Notes under the pieces: model-generated
Told to the model about the DNA's origin: nothing
Seen by the model: the letters and a program-made list of their open reading frames with translations, nothing else
Databases searched by the model: none
From: Aulostomus chinensis
Lineage: Eukaryota; Chordata; Actinopteri; Syngnathiformes; Aulostomidae
Length of the DNA stretch: 64,000 nt
Direction of reading: 5' to 3'
Assembly (NCBI GenBank): GCA_037954235.1
Contig: JBBMOA010000004.1
Location: 16,301,101 to 16,365,100 of the forward strand
Part shown: positions 37,695-49,271 of the stretch, one piece after another
How positions within the stretch are numbered: the first letter of the stretch is position 1
Layout of the letters: each line of letters starts with the position of its first letter
Position numbers and translations under genes: made by a program

Positions 37695-39423
37695 ATGCCC
37701 ATACAGTACATATATAGTCAAGGCTATAGTCATAAGGCTGTGACAGCGGATGACAGCAGGGAGATTAAAGGATGTGGGAGTTGTGAGGTGGGTCTAAAGA
37801 CTGGCAGGTCTATAAATATCACATGGGGGATGCCCTTAATACTTCAGAGTGCAGTATAATCACAGCGGCCTATCGTAGAGGACAGCCCTGGCACAATGAC
37901 AGGTGGATGGAGAGGGTGTAACTCCAAGTATAAAGAAGTATATAAAGTTTGATTGAACTCACAGTAAAAATGCTCACACACGCTGTATAATACAGAAGTC
38001 AATTTATAAAAGGAGGCGAGAGGAGGTGAATGGAAGGATACGCGACAACTTCAGTGGAAATATTCAGGGTTTCTGTTGGCGTGGAAAGGATTTCCCTTTC
38101 ACAGCTGTTCAACAAAGCGATACAATGTATCACTTTTTTTGTACGATACTGTATCCATATTCCACCCCCTTGTACCTTGTAGCACAATATATTATGATCG
38201 CATTGTATCATTGGCAGCTATATTTAGTGACACAAGAACTTATCTGCTCTTTATTTTTCAGCATGATGTTACAGCAGCTACATTTAGTAAATTGAGTTCC
38301 AGTGTCCAACTGTGGAGACATCACATAACTTGAGTGTTTTATCTTGACCTCACACACACACTTGCTATGTGCATTTTTCACTCTTTTGCAAAGCTGTATA
38401 AACACCAATTTTCTATTTGCAAAAAATACCCATAGACTGAGATTATTTGCCAAATTTCTGGTGATGTTTTCCTAAATTTGATGGTAATGTCGCGTCTGAG
38501 TGCTTTCGTCTGTCTTACGTACTTCAAGACGGTCAAGAGTTTATTCGCAGAATGTTGGAACTGTCAGAGGAATCACAATATTCAAGAGGAACAGATACTT
38601 AGAACAGCATCTTTGAATTAAAAATGATGGTTACATTTAGTTTCAAATCCTCACACGTGCTGGTGTCCGCACACACGCAGTGAAACAATACGGCAGCATC
38701 TTAACAAAAGTATGTAGTTATCTCAGGTTTAAACGTAAATATTGCACTTCAGTGCAACGGGAACTGGATTCCCACTGACACCGTCCCCCCATTTCCACAG
38801 GAAAACACTCTTGCACAAAATACATAAGAGTAAACAAACACCCACACACACTGAAGCAGAGTGATAAACAGCTGGAAGGTCTTCTCTAATTAAACCTGTA
38901 CTGCTATTTGTAAGGTGTCAGTGCGTATGTGGGCAGAAACACACACTCAGGCACATTTTCTGTTGCATTTACATCTCTTTTCTCTTAAGGCTGAGTGCTG
39001 TTTTGAAATGAACGCTGCCTATTTGACTTAATTATACCACAAACACATCTCCTTCTTTGCGTGCTGCCAGAGTTAACTGTTTGCATATCTGTGGAAAACC
39101 CACCAGACAGTTGATTTGATAATCTTCTCCGTGGAAAAGTGTGTATACTACCAGTGTCGCTCTCGTTACGTATCCTGTTGTGACGTTTCTGTACACAGCG
39201 TTCAATGTGTGTTTGAGTGACGTCGTCTTGTGTGTGCACTCGTGATTTTGTGTGCGTCATGTTTCCTTTTGTATCTGGCTTCAGCCATGTGTGTCTATCC
39301 CTTGTGAGGTGTGCTCTCAGCTCTGAGTGGGTGTTTCACAGACAGCCAAGAGACCAGCAGGGAAATTTCCCATCAGCCCACGGTGCATGTGCAGCGCAGG
39401 TTAAGGCTCTGAAATCCACAGCC

Positions 39424-39428
39424 TCTCT

Positions 39429-39485
<57 letters not shown>
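39424..39485. repeat. (CT)n microsatellite
   Basis: About 30 CT units; a polypyrimidine mirror repeat. Confidence 0.95.
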
Positions 39486-39487
<2 letters not shown>

Positions 39488-39631
39488 GGACTCTCCCTCG
39501 ATTTTTCTGTCTCCCTAGATGAATCGGAGCAGAGATGAAAAGCTTTCAGGAATGCTGGCAGACAGGCAGTGCTTTACAGTAATCTAACCTGGGGAAGATG
39601 AAAGCCAGCTGGGAAGCTGGGACTAGATGCT

Positions 39632-39656
39632 GGGGGGGGGGGGGGGGGGGGGGGGG
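39632..39656. repeat. G25 homopolymer
   Basis: Twenty-five consecutive G on the + (transcribed sense) strand; able to form a G-quadruplex in the intron RNA. Confidence 0.9.
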
Positions 39657-41069
39657 CACGACGGGATTGAGTTTTGGGAAAGTGAAGAGCAGAAGTGCGT
39701 GATGGGCAGAGGGAGTGAAGGGTAACAAGTTGGCAAAGATGGAGTGGTTTGTGGAGAGGTATTGAAAGACGGAGTTTTTAAAGAAACACTTAAGAGGTTA
39801 AATGGCAAGATGAATGTTTAGGAGTTTAGGAACAAGATTGCATGGTTATGGCAAATGTGGTATTTGTCATCCACACCAACTATTACTATAAATGTAGCAT
39901 TTTAACACTAATTCTAAGTTATGTGAACCATAAATTGGAGACTGCAACGGCACTGGCAAACAATGAAGTTGTGATCCCTGCCAGAGTGACGTGATCAGAA
40001 CCTGACAGCCACTCAAAATCTGTTTAAATTTCAGCACATCACTTCAATAAATTGACTTTGGGGTCATCAGCAGCTGATTTATAGCATGCTAAGAGACCAA
40101 AAGGAAAAACAATAATCGTTTTGTTTTTTTCATGGCCAGAAACGACAGACACAGGACCAATAATGCACATGATTTAGTTTATATTTGTTTCCTTCCTATT
40201 TGTACGAACTGAATAACAAGAAAACAGCTGAAACGTACATGGTGCCCTGCTGCCTTCTTTATAGTTGCTGGCTCTCAAGGGATCATTTTATTTTATGAGC
40301 TTCTGTGTACCTCTTTTCATACTTTTCCTCATCATTCCTCTCAGTAATTGAACCATTATTCTTTCTATATTTGCCGCAGTCAACACTGTGACCTCATCAA
40401 TATGTCAATAATGGGGCAATCAAGAGTTGGAGAAGTTTCGGCAGTTTTACGTGGTCAGTCCATAGTTTCCTAATACGATGAGGAATTTCCCTAAAACTTT
40501 GATTGCATGTTTATTGTTCCTGCAATAAAAATCGGTCTGGCGTAGCTGTTGGTTTGTTTACAACCTGTGAGATCATGTGACCACTTATGTTTCTTTGGAG
40601 AGGCAGTGTTGTTATGTTCCAGCAGAGCACGGAAAAAGCTTTATCTGCAGTCATCTCACACTTAACTTTAAAATAAACCCAATTCCACAGCTTCTGAAGG
40701 ATGTTTTTTTTTTTTTTCCCAGTCCGTGCATGATGGCGGGGAGATGGTGACAGACAAGCCGAAATTAAAATAAAAAAACACAAAGGTTTAAACTAAATGA
40801 AAACAGAGCATGAAAACGGGCTGCTACATTTGGCATTGTAATTACTGTAAGTCAGTGTCATTTGGAGAGGGTGACACGTGGTGTAATTGTAGCTGTCACA
40901 CAGATGACAGCAACCCGACACAAACCTGCAGAGTTTAAATTTCAGATTCTCTTCAGTGGAACAAACTCAATTGCAACACTGCTCACTGAACATTGAAGTA
41001 GCATCAAGTGTACCACTGTTGTCACTCCAAATGGGTTTGGCAGTTAGAAAAGGAGGGTTGGTGCTGCTC

Positions 41070-41071
<2 letters not shown>

Positions 41072-41147
<76 letters not shown>

Positions 41148-41152
41148 CATGC

Positions 41153-41186
<34 letters not shown>

Positions 41187-41200
41187 ATGCTTGTGTGTCT
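41072..41200. repeat. (GT)n / GCGCGCGCATGC / (GT)n compound array
   Basis: A GT array of about 35 units to 41141, a GCGCGCGCATGCTT junction, then a second GT array to about 41185, followed by gcatgcttgtgtg. The CATGCTTGTGTG junction word occurs twice, at the end of each module. Confidence 0.95.
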
Positions 41201-42129
41201 GTGTGTTCTTTAAATCATAATGTAGGTGGAGCAGGCCTGTCGCCGCTGTGACAAATCCCTCCACATGCACCTTGTACTTCATGTGCAGAATGAGAGAAGC
41301 GCACCACATCAAGGCGCTTCCCCACCTAATTGAAATTTTGAGGTATAAGAGGATTTCTGCACAACCCAAGCTGACAGTCCCCATTCACCAAATATCCTCT
41401 TATACTTTTCTCTCTCTCTTTCTCTCTCTCTCGCTGTCTCTCCCAGAGCAAGAATTAACTTTTATCCGTCTTCAAGTTTTAGTGCAGCTTACACCCACCT
41501 CTGTCTAATGTTTTTGGAAGGAGATCTGTCTCGGTTCCTCTCAATCTCTCCTCTTTGTCTGTTTTTCTCTGTGTCATTCAGGCTTGCTCTGCTCTGACAG
41601 GGGCACACGGTGTGCCTCTTTCATATGTCACAGTGTTCAGGACAGAAAAGGTAGACAGAATGAATGTTAAAAACTTAGAGAAGGCAGGAAGGTAAAGAGG
41701 GCAGGACAGATGAAGAGAGCCAAAAAATATCTCTAGATCATCCAAGTCAATGAGGCAATATTCAATCATGCGTCCAGTTATTGGTTCTGGTGTCTTCATT
41801 CCCAACTTTATGACTTCTTGGTGAATCCCGAATTCATTAAACCAGCAGTAGAGTCTGGCTAGTGAATGACCTGGAACACGAGAATTCAACTTTGCCATGT
41901 TCATACTGTAGAGTATAGAAACCAGGACTATTTCTGTTAGGTAGTTGTTTTGTTTGTTAAGACATCCAACAGTGAGAAATCAATTCTCAGATTATATTTT
42001 TTCTGTGAAGTTTCACTTTAATGTCACCATGGAATTTAATTTTCTGCAATGTTTGATTTCGTGACATCAAATGTTTCTTTATCAATTGTTTTAGTTGCAC
42101 ATCCATGTATTCTGTCTTTATTTGTCCTC

Positions 42130-42350
42130 TCCATCTTTGTGATTAGATAACCAACCATCCTGAATCAACACGCTCATTCTTCTACGCTGTGAAGTTATTT
42201 GACTCCCACTGTGAGGCCTCCATTATCATGCACAATACATTGCTTTTGTGCTACGGCATAATGCATGGGCGTGAAACTCTAATATGCTCCCTTGATAAAC
42301 GAGCGCTAATTTTAGAAAGAACCTCCCGTGGAGTCGGTGAAAAGACGGCT
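42130..42350. promoter_or_regulatory. Candidate conserved non-coding element
   Basis: Contains gtgattagataacc, tccattatcatgcac, ggcataatgcatgggcg and gagcgctaatttt. Octamer-like ATGCAT words sit beside TAAT cores and retained CpGs in a repeat-free block. Confidence 0.25.
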
Positions 42351-44301
42351 TATACTTGAAGTGTCTTTATTGGGAAAAGAGAGGCAATGTGTTTCATAAT
42401 ACTCCAGAAAGTCAGGTTTTATTCCACGAGTTCATGGCCATGTCTTGAATAATTTCCGTGACTCTTTGACCTCTCGTTGGAGGACAGCATCGAGGTGACT
42501 GTACATGCCAAAAACTGGAAGTAAACACAAAAAAACACTCAATAAACAAGGGACACACTGCAACAGAGTTGCTGTGATCAGTGCGTTTGCGTCTTGTGGA
42601 AATTGAAATGAGAAAAAAAAGGAGAGGGGAGAAACAAAAATAGAGAGGGAAACATAAGGAAAGCTGTGATTCAGGTTGTAGCAGGCTGATGTTATGCCGC
42701 AATTCATGTATTACTTGAAGTTGAGTTTTATATTTTGGGTAATGAATAAACTAAATCATAGAAAGCCAGATGATTCAATGCGAGAGCAACACCACAACCT
42801 TAACATAACTAAACAAAAAGTACCTAAAATGACAAGACAACTTGGATGAATACTGTCCCACTGAGGGCTAAGTATACTGTGTACTGTAAATATAATTAAA
42901 AATACATGGTAAGAACTCATAAGCACTCTTAAATATTACACCAGCCACACCTGGGAGCATTAATTAGGCTGTTAGAATTCAAAGACGTGTTCAAGATCCC
43001 CCATTAATGTACTCCATACTAAATACTCAAAAAATTACTGCATACTAAACAAATGTAAACTGTAGTCATACTCATGCTCACAGTATTTGGAGGCAAAATC
43101 GCTTTACATCCTCTGAAGTTATCGGGATAAAATGACCACTTAGTGAACATTATAATGGTCACTTTCCCTCCTGGAAACATTTTAAAAATTTAATAGATGA
43201 AAAAATGATCAAACTTCGAATTTCTGCTACACAGGCTGCTATTATGCAGTCTAAAGATAAGTAATATGTCACGGGGCAGTTGAGTATTTCTAGGAAGTAT
43301 TTTACTATGGATCTGGATTTCTTGTGCATGCAAAATTCACATTTTATGCAGTCGAATGCACTATATTTTCAATTTGACATCACACTCAGCATCGCGTCCC
43401 TCGCACTCAGACGTAGGCTCAGACGTGTGGTGCAGTGTGCATGTACGCATCAACACAAGTAGGCCAACTAAAAACGGATAAAATTAATGACGTGGCAGAA
43501 AAATCATCCTGGACAGTCACTCACAGACAATTCCTGCAGCTGACAGAGCCTGAAATCCTTAAATAAACCAGCTAAGCGTTCGTTATACCACACAGGCGCC
43601 GCATGCAGTACAATCAAACCATTTTTGGTGGACATTGACCTTTAGTGGTCCGCTTTTTCTCAGTCTTCGCCATCTCTTCTCCAATGATTTCCACTGTTAT
43701 AGCAGTTGGAGAATCAACACATGCCCTGAGGGCTTACTGCAGTGTTATTCCTCTGCTCTCCCCGTCTTCCTCACTCCCCTTGTTTTTCATTTTCCTCCTC
43801 TCTGCCTCTCTTTATATCCCTCCTGCTGTCTACTGCTATGCCAGCAATGCAATTTTTCACTTCAGTGGGAAAACAGGTATAATAGAGGGAGTGTGCCAGT
43901 CTGTTTAATAAAGGAATAAAGGCAAAGAGGCGAGATTGGGGTGGGGTGGGGGGGCACCCTTGGGGGCTGAAAACAAGAGAGTACACACACACAGACACAT
44001 GCTAACCTATTGCATGCACACACATATGCACTGACAGTAAGGAGGGCACTCAGGATCTCACAGCTGCTTATCTCTGAGGAATTGGTGGTGAGGTGCTTCT
44101 CTGCTTAATTAGAAACTTTGAAAGGGACCTCATAAATCATTGCAGAGTAAAACTGAAAGGTAAGCAGCGGTTACCCCCATACATTCCCACTGACTCGCAG
44201 ATATATCCGCACACAAGTACAAAATGTGAGGCAGTAATGAGTTTAAGGGGATGTATGATGTTCAGCCACAGTTAGTGATCTATAGTTTAAAGCACTCAGA
44301 G

Positions 44302-44660
44302 AGCACATACCTCTGCCAAGGAGAAAACACTGCTAATTGCTATATCCTGCTCCAGCCTACAAGAGTTTTTAGAATCCAGGATCTATATCCTGGATTGTAT
44401 CCCGATTGGCCATTGAAATCCTCCAAATTTTAATCAGTTGTTTCTTGTTATGTTACTAATCTTTTGACTAATTTGAATCAAATCTTGTTCATTTGGCTTT
44501 TTGAGACACCCTGCTAAAAACCAATTAATCCTGGATGATTCCCTTTTACTCTGATCCATTCCAAAAACTGATGGGTTCTTCCTTGGCCCAGGCCCCATCC
44601 ACTCACCAGGCTTGGAGACAACAGTTTTCACGTAATCCTGCTAACAGTCAGAAAAACCCT
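44302..44660 (+). repeat. RTE-like repeat tail, two abutting pieces
   Basis: It begins gcacatacctctgccaagg, continues through 'atccaggatctatatcctgg' and 'cctccaaattttaatcagtt', and reaches 'ttgagacaccctgctaaaa' near 44501-44520. A second terminal phrase, 'gtaatcctgctaacagtcag', lies at 44632-44651. These phrases occur in this order in a widespread fish repeat that ends 'gtaatcctgctaacaaacaaac'. The double terminus suggests two partial copies or an internal duplication. Confidence 0.55.
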
Positions 44661-44791
44661 ACCAGAAAAAAAAGTGTCTTTTCATTAGCTTTCCCATTTA
44701 AAGAATTTAGAGTTAAAATTCTCATCGTAAAATTACTACTGAGCAAAGGGCCAAATCCTGACGAATCACTCCACTAAGGTTCAAAGAGAAC

Positions 44792-44819
44792 ACTGTGTGT
44801 GTGTGTGTGTGTGTGTGTG
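44792..44819. repeat. (GT)14 microsatellite
   Basis: A short pure GT array about 140 bp after the RTE-like tail; a (CA)n tract follows at 44989-45013. Confidence 0.9.
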
Positions 44820-45635
44820 GCTGTATCCTTCCACATGTGTCTTAAAGCTTGAACTCCAGGTGTGTGCAGGAGTGTGTTTGGGTCTCTAGAGTTATTCTGA
44901 TGGCAGTGTGTGGTAACAAGATCTTGACTCTGCTCTCAGACATCGTCTTGCTTTCAGTCCCCCCATCTATTATTCACACACCTGGATACACACACACACA
45001 CACGCACACACACATTGACATTTCCCTCATGTTTCATTCTTTGCAACACTTTCTTCTCTACAGTGTTGGTTAAATAGTAAAAGTTTTATTTTGCCATGAT
45101 ATTTTCCTTGTGCATATGCGTTGTGTATTCATACACGTCTGTATATTTATGTAGTGGTGCTTCTGTGTTCAGTTTTAAATGGTATTCATCAGAGAGAAGT
45201 GGACAGACTGATAAGCAGCAAAAGAAAGAAGATGGAGAAAGAGACAAAGCACCATCTGGTAAAAAGAGATAGAGGAGTTCTCAAAGTCATGCCCTCAACT
45301 TGACTAAAGGTGATCTGAGCCTGTCAATAGGTCATTATCAGGCCCAGACATCGCTTTGGGGACCTCCTCTTCACCACCCAGGCTGCATAGACTGCTGCTG
45401 ATTGACGTTTATAGAAACCGTCCAATCAAGTCAAGCTTTAAAGAGATACAAAAAGGCAACTCTGTTCTTGTGTTATGAAACATAACCTTACACAAAGATG
45501 GATGTTTCTGGGATGATGCTGTGATCAAAGTCTGTCACCGGATCACTATCTGAAGAGGCGAAACTCAGATTCCTGCTTGTTTGTGCGGCTGATCTGAGGT
45601 TCCTCCAACATTGCTGTGTGCCTTTCCAATTCATC

Positions 45636-45659
45636 ATGACCTCAGGTCATCATGGGTCA
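45636..45659. promoter_or_regulatory. Composite nuclear-receptor site (everted repeat plus DR4)
   Basis: ATGACCT-C-AGGTCAT (45636-45650) is a 15 bp palindrome of everted AGGTCA half-sites with 1 bp spacing. Its right half-site is followed after four bases by GGGTCA (45654-45659). This forms a DR4 of the type bound by thyroid-hormone receptor/RXR and LXR/RXR. Binding is inferred from motif rules only. Confidence 0.3.
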
Positions 45660-46034
45660 GTGGTTCTCGGTTCCTTTTGCTCAGAAAACAAAGTGATCCT
45701 CCGCTCATTATCCTCTACGGTTGAATGACATGGTGATTGACAGTTAAGGAAGCAGAATGTAGTCAACTGGTAAAAGGGCAATCAAGTGGCATGGGAATAA
45801 GTCCTAAAACCCCACGATGAGTTCAGCTCCCTCAACTTAAAGAAAATGAATGTGATTTTTAAATGGTTTTTTAGATATATGGATATATGGAGTCTGCATG
45901 TCCATGTTACTGCTTTGTAAGTGTTAATTTAACCCTACCTCCGTGTGTGTATGGGCTACAAGCATTGTAGTGGTATGAAAAGAGCAATGCTGTGTTAAAT
46001 ATGCTAATCAGTGATTGTGTGATTATTATACATA

Positions 46035-46035
<1 letters not shown>

Positions 46036-46104
<69 letters not shown>
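46036..46104. repeat. (CA)n microsatellite, about 33 units
   Basis: A pure CA array immediately upstream of an apparently unique island (46135-46345). Confidence 0.95.
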
Positions 46105-46107
<3 letters not shown>

Positions 46108-46134
46108 CCCGGAGCAAATCTCATCGTGCATTTA

Positions 46135-46345
46135 CTCAGCGGGCTGTATTTATAAAATTTAACCTGCTGTAACATTTTGCCAGCTGCACTCCTCCAAATG
46201 AATTGAATCCATAAGCTCTGACTTTCTGCTCCGCTGTGTCGCCTGAAAGGCCAAGTCTTGATTCAACACAATAGGCTGATTTGATGCCCTCGATACTCCG
46301 GGAGTATGTTGACTTCATTAATGGCTCCCAAAGCCTTTCAGCTTT
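46135..46345. promoter_or_regulatory. Candidate conserved non-coding element
   Basis: A repeat-free block next to a CA array, with tatttataaaatttaacc, ccaaatgaattgaatcc, the 15 bp palindrome ATACTCCGGGAGTAT (46293-46307) and gacttcattaatggctcc. A minus-strand frame is open for 137 codons across it but matches no known protein. Confidence 0.25.
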
Positions 46346-49220
46346 AATACAGTGGCCTCTGGTCACAAAATATAATGGGGAGCACACAGTTCTGTAGCGC
46401 TGCCACCAGGTTGCACCACTAATAGAGACACAGGTGGCAGATGTGTGCCTCAAATTATGCCGTTGCCTCTGTTGGGTCCTCGAGGCCCAGCTAGTAGCTG
46501 CTGCTGCAGTGGCGGCAACAGCTCTTATCACTGCAGAGTAGTGGGACAAGAAAGAAAAACAGTACAGGAAATAATTGGTTTGAAAGAGAAATGTGCGTAT
46601 AGGTTTTTTCCCAGCCAGGCCAGGTATTTGTCTGCACTAAATGAGGTCTGTCAGGAAATTGCTACCAGTCGCTTCAAACACCCTGCTGTGGCTCTAATGA
46701 GGCAGTGAAGGAGGATATTGGATGGGAAAGGACAAGGAATAGTGTCATTTTGTAGATGGAGACATCTCTGCACAATGAAAGTGATGGAATTATGCATATC
46801 GCAAAGAAAAAAATGGCAAAACTAACAAAGGAATGAAACAAGAAAGAGGATGACATAAGAGAGGGAATAGTTTTTGAATAAAGGACACAAAAGAGCTGCT
46901 GTCCAAGTCGAAGCACAGCATGTGAACGGTATTATTTGTCTTTCCACACTGAATGTGTATGAGTGTTGGGTCCCATGGTATATCGACTTGAAAGATGAGG
47001 ACTTCCTGTCTACGTCCATATAGATTTCAAATAGATTTGTTCTACATTCTGGGGAATACACTGGTATATTCTAATGCTACAACAATCCATTGAGTGAAAA
47101 GGGGAGGCAAAATCAAACAAGCGGGGGGTTCACTGTGAGACACATGCTGATGAATGGCATCTGGAAAAAACAACCTCATAGAAGGATAGTGTGATCGGCA
47201 AAAAAAGTCGAGGGAAAAGTAAATGACAGAAGCTCAGCGAGTTATTAGAAGTCAAGAGGTCACAAATGTTCTCAAAGCTGGAGCGCGCAGGAGCCTGAAG
47301 CTAGTTTAGTCAACCTTATGATTTAAAGATTGAGACAGCACGAGAGAGAGGAAGATGGAGGGAAAATAACAAAAGCAATGGCAAGGAAAAGAGTAACAAA
47401 GCGCAGCGTTGAGTCCCCTGCCTGTGCACAACGCTCTAAGGCAGCTCAGAAGTGAAGGCAATGATAGCGGGGAGACCTGTCACTCACCTCTCGAAGCCAA
47501 GAGGGAGATCGAGGGAAGAGGGGAGAGTGGAGGGAGAAATGAGTTAGGAAGCCTCCAGACACTTGTCCCCTTTCACGTCCAACACCATCATCCCTCACAA
47601 TAACATTCCTGTCCTTCTCCTGGCTTTTTCTAGCTCTCAGCAGGGGGGATAAGGTTAGATTAGTAGGCCACATAGACCTGCGGGGTAACAGGTACCACAC
47701 CTTTAATGCCACGTCGGTCAGTCACCGAACCAGGGGTCCCCCTGCAGCCGTGTCTGCTCTACTGTCAGATCCCACATGTGAGGCTAGAGTGTTCATATAT
47801 GCTTGCTTACTTATAAAACTTTAATTTCTGTCCGTCTCTATAACTTTTCCCTGCCCCTTGGATCCTTCCTTAGTTTCAAAACCTTTCTTTTCACCTTTTC
47901 TTTCCTAAATGAAACATCTGCAAAGGATTAACCTCTGTAAAACCAAACTCCACAGGAGGGCCATCGTCCAGGTCTTATTTCTGCATAGTTTTGATCCTGC
48001 TAACTCAAGCCTCTGTAGTTTCTTCACTGCTTACAATGACATTTCTCTGATTTGCACACATAAAGTACCTTCATCCAGGGAAAAGACATTAATTAAAATC
48101 CTGCTGTGTAGAAGATATGTTTAATCGCAAGCCTAAAACAGAAAGTAGTGAATTAAAGTGCAGAGTGTTCAGTTCCAGTCTGTGTATTTTGTCCACACAT
48201 CCTCCTATAGTTGGAGGAGTTGAGCCGGAACCAAAAACAAACAGTTGATGTATCTCAGATAGCAATAAGATGTCTCAAGCTTATATTAAAATATACCGAA
48301 GTAATAGTAGAACCACTGTGTCATGTTTCACCTGCAGTGCTTTCTTAAGCAGCTTTACTAATGAGTAGGCGATCATTTGGGATTCCTTACTCAAGCAGTG
48401 CTATATGACAGCCTGGCTTCCCTCTTTCGTGTGCCACATTTTTGTTAATACCCTCAAATTAATGTCAAATCCTCATCCAGCCTCGCACCAGTCCGTCTCG
48501 CCTAAAGCTATATTGAAGCGTTACACATGGAAGTGGCGAGTATGTTCCAGCAATGATTGACACTGAGAGATGGAACCAGTCTGCCTCCTAGTCTCTGTTA
48601 TTCCCAACTCCCCTCCTCCCCTCCCCTTAACACCCTCTTTCTCTCTGTCTGCCATATGTTTCAGCGAGCTGGACAGATTTGGGCAATCAGACAGCCACCA
48701 TTGTATTGCTGTCTGAATGAATAGAATGCGTGGAGAGACACATTGCCATTATGTAGTGACGATACATTGTTGCTTTTCTTCCTGTCTCATTCACAGTGAA
48801 TGTTCCTCTCAGTTGTCTCTGTTCGGTCTCTTATTGCATGTCCCTGCCGCTCCCGCCTCAGTACCTAACACCGCTGCCGTGGTTTGACAAAGATGGCTGA
48901 AAGCTGAGCAAAGTGTGGCAGGTCAGGTTACAGCAGTTATTTGGCATGCTGCTCCACTGTTGACACTCCAAACGTTTCCGATTGGTATCGTGGAGAGGGT
49001 AAGGACTCGAGGGCTAGAAGTGCAGACCCCAGGAGACCCCTAAAATGCAGATTCTACCCTGAGGACCAAATATATGTACATCATTCAGCCACAGGTGCAA
49101 TTGTATCCCTAATGTTAGAGATCATCAATGCTGGAATATTTCAAGCACTCTATTTTAATTATAGGGCTCCACTAGAGTATCTATCACAGTTAAAGTTACG
49201 TATCTTGTTCTGGCCCTTCA

Positions 49221-49271
49221 TGCTGCCCCTCAGTGAATGGCCGGCTTCTTGAAGACTGCTGAGGGGCAGTG
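49221..49271 (+). other. Hairpin with 15 bp stem and about 21-base loop
   Basis: CTGCCCCTCAG (49223-49233) and CTGAGGGGCAG (49259-49269) are exact reverse complements. Two G-U type pairs on each side extend the stem to 15 continuous pairs in RNA. The stem is short for a microRNA precursor, so it is recorded as a structural element only. Confidence 0.5.

Larger units (their letters stand above)
35275..41070. other. Intron stretch: mostly unique A/T-rich sequence
   Basis: Outside the CA, CT and G arrays and the weak LINE-like frame, nothing recognisable was seen. A purine-rich block follows the G25 run (39660-39800). Confidence 0.55.

Noticed and set aside
46136..46549. 137-codon minus-strand open frame
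   Set aside because: It crosses a candidate regulatory island and an alanine-rich GCT/GCC patch. No family wording was seen.
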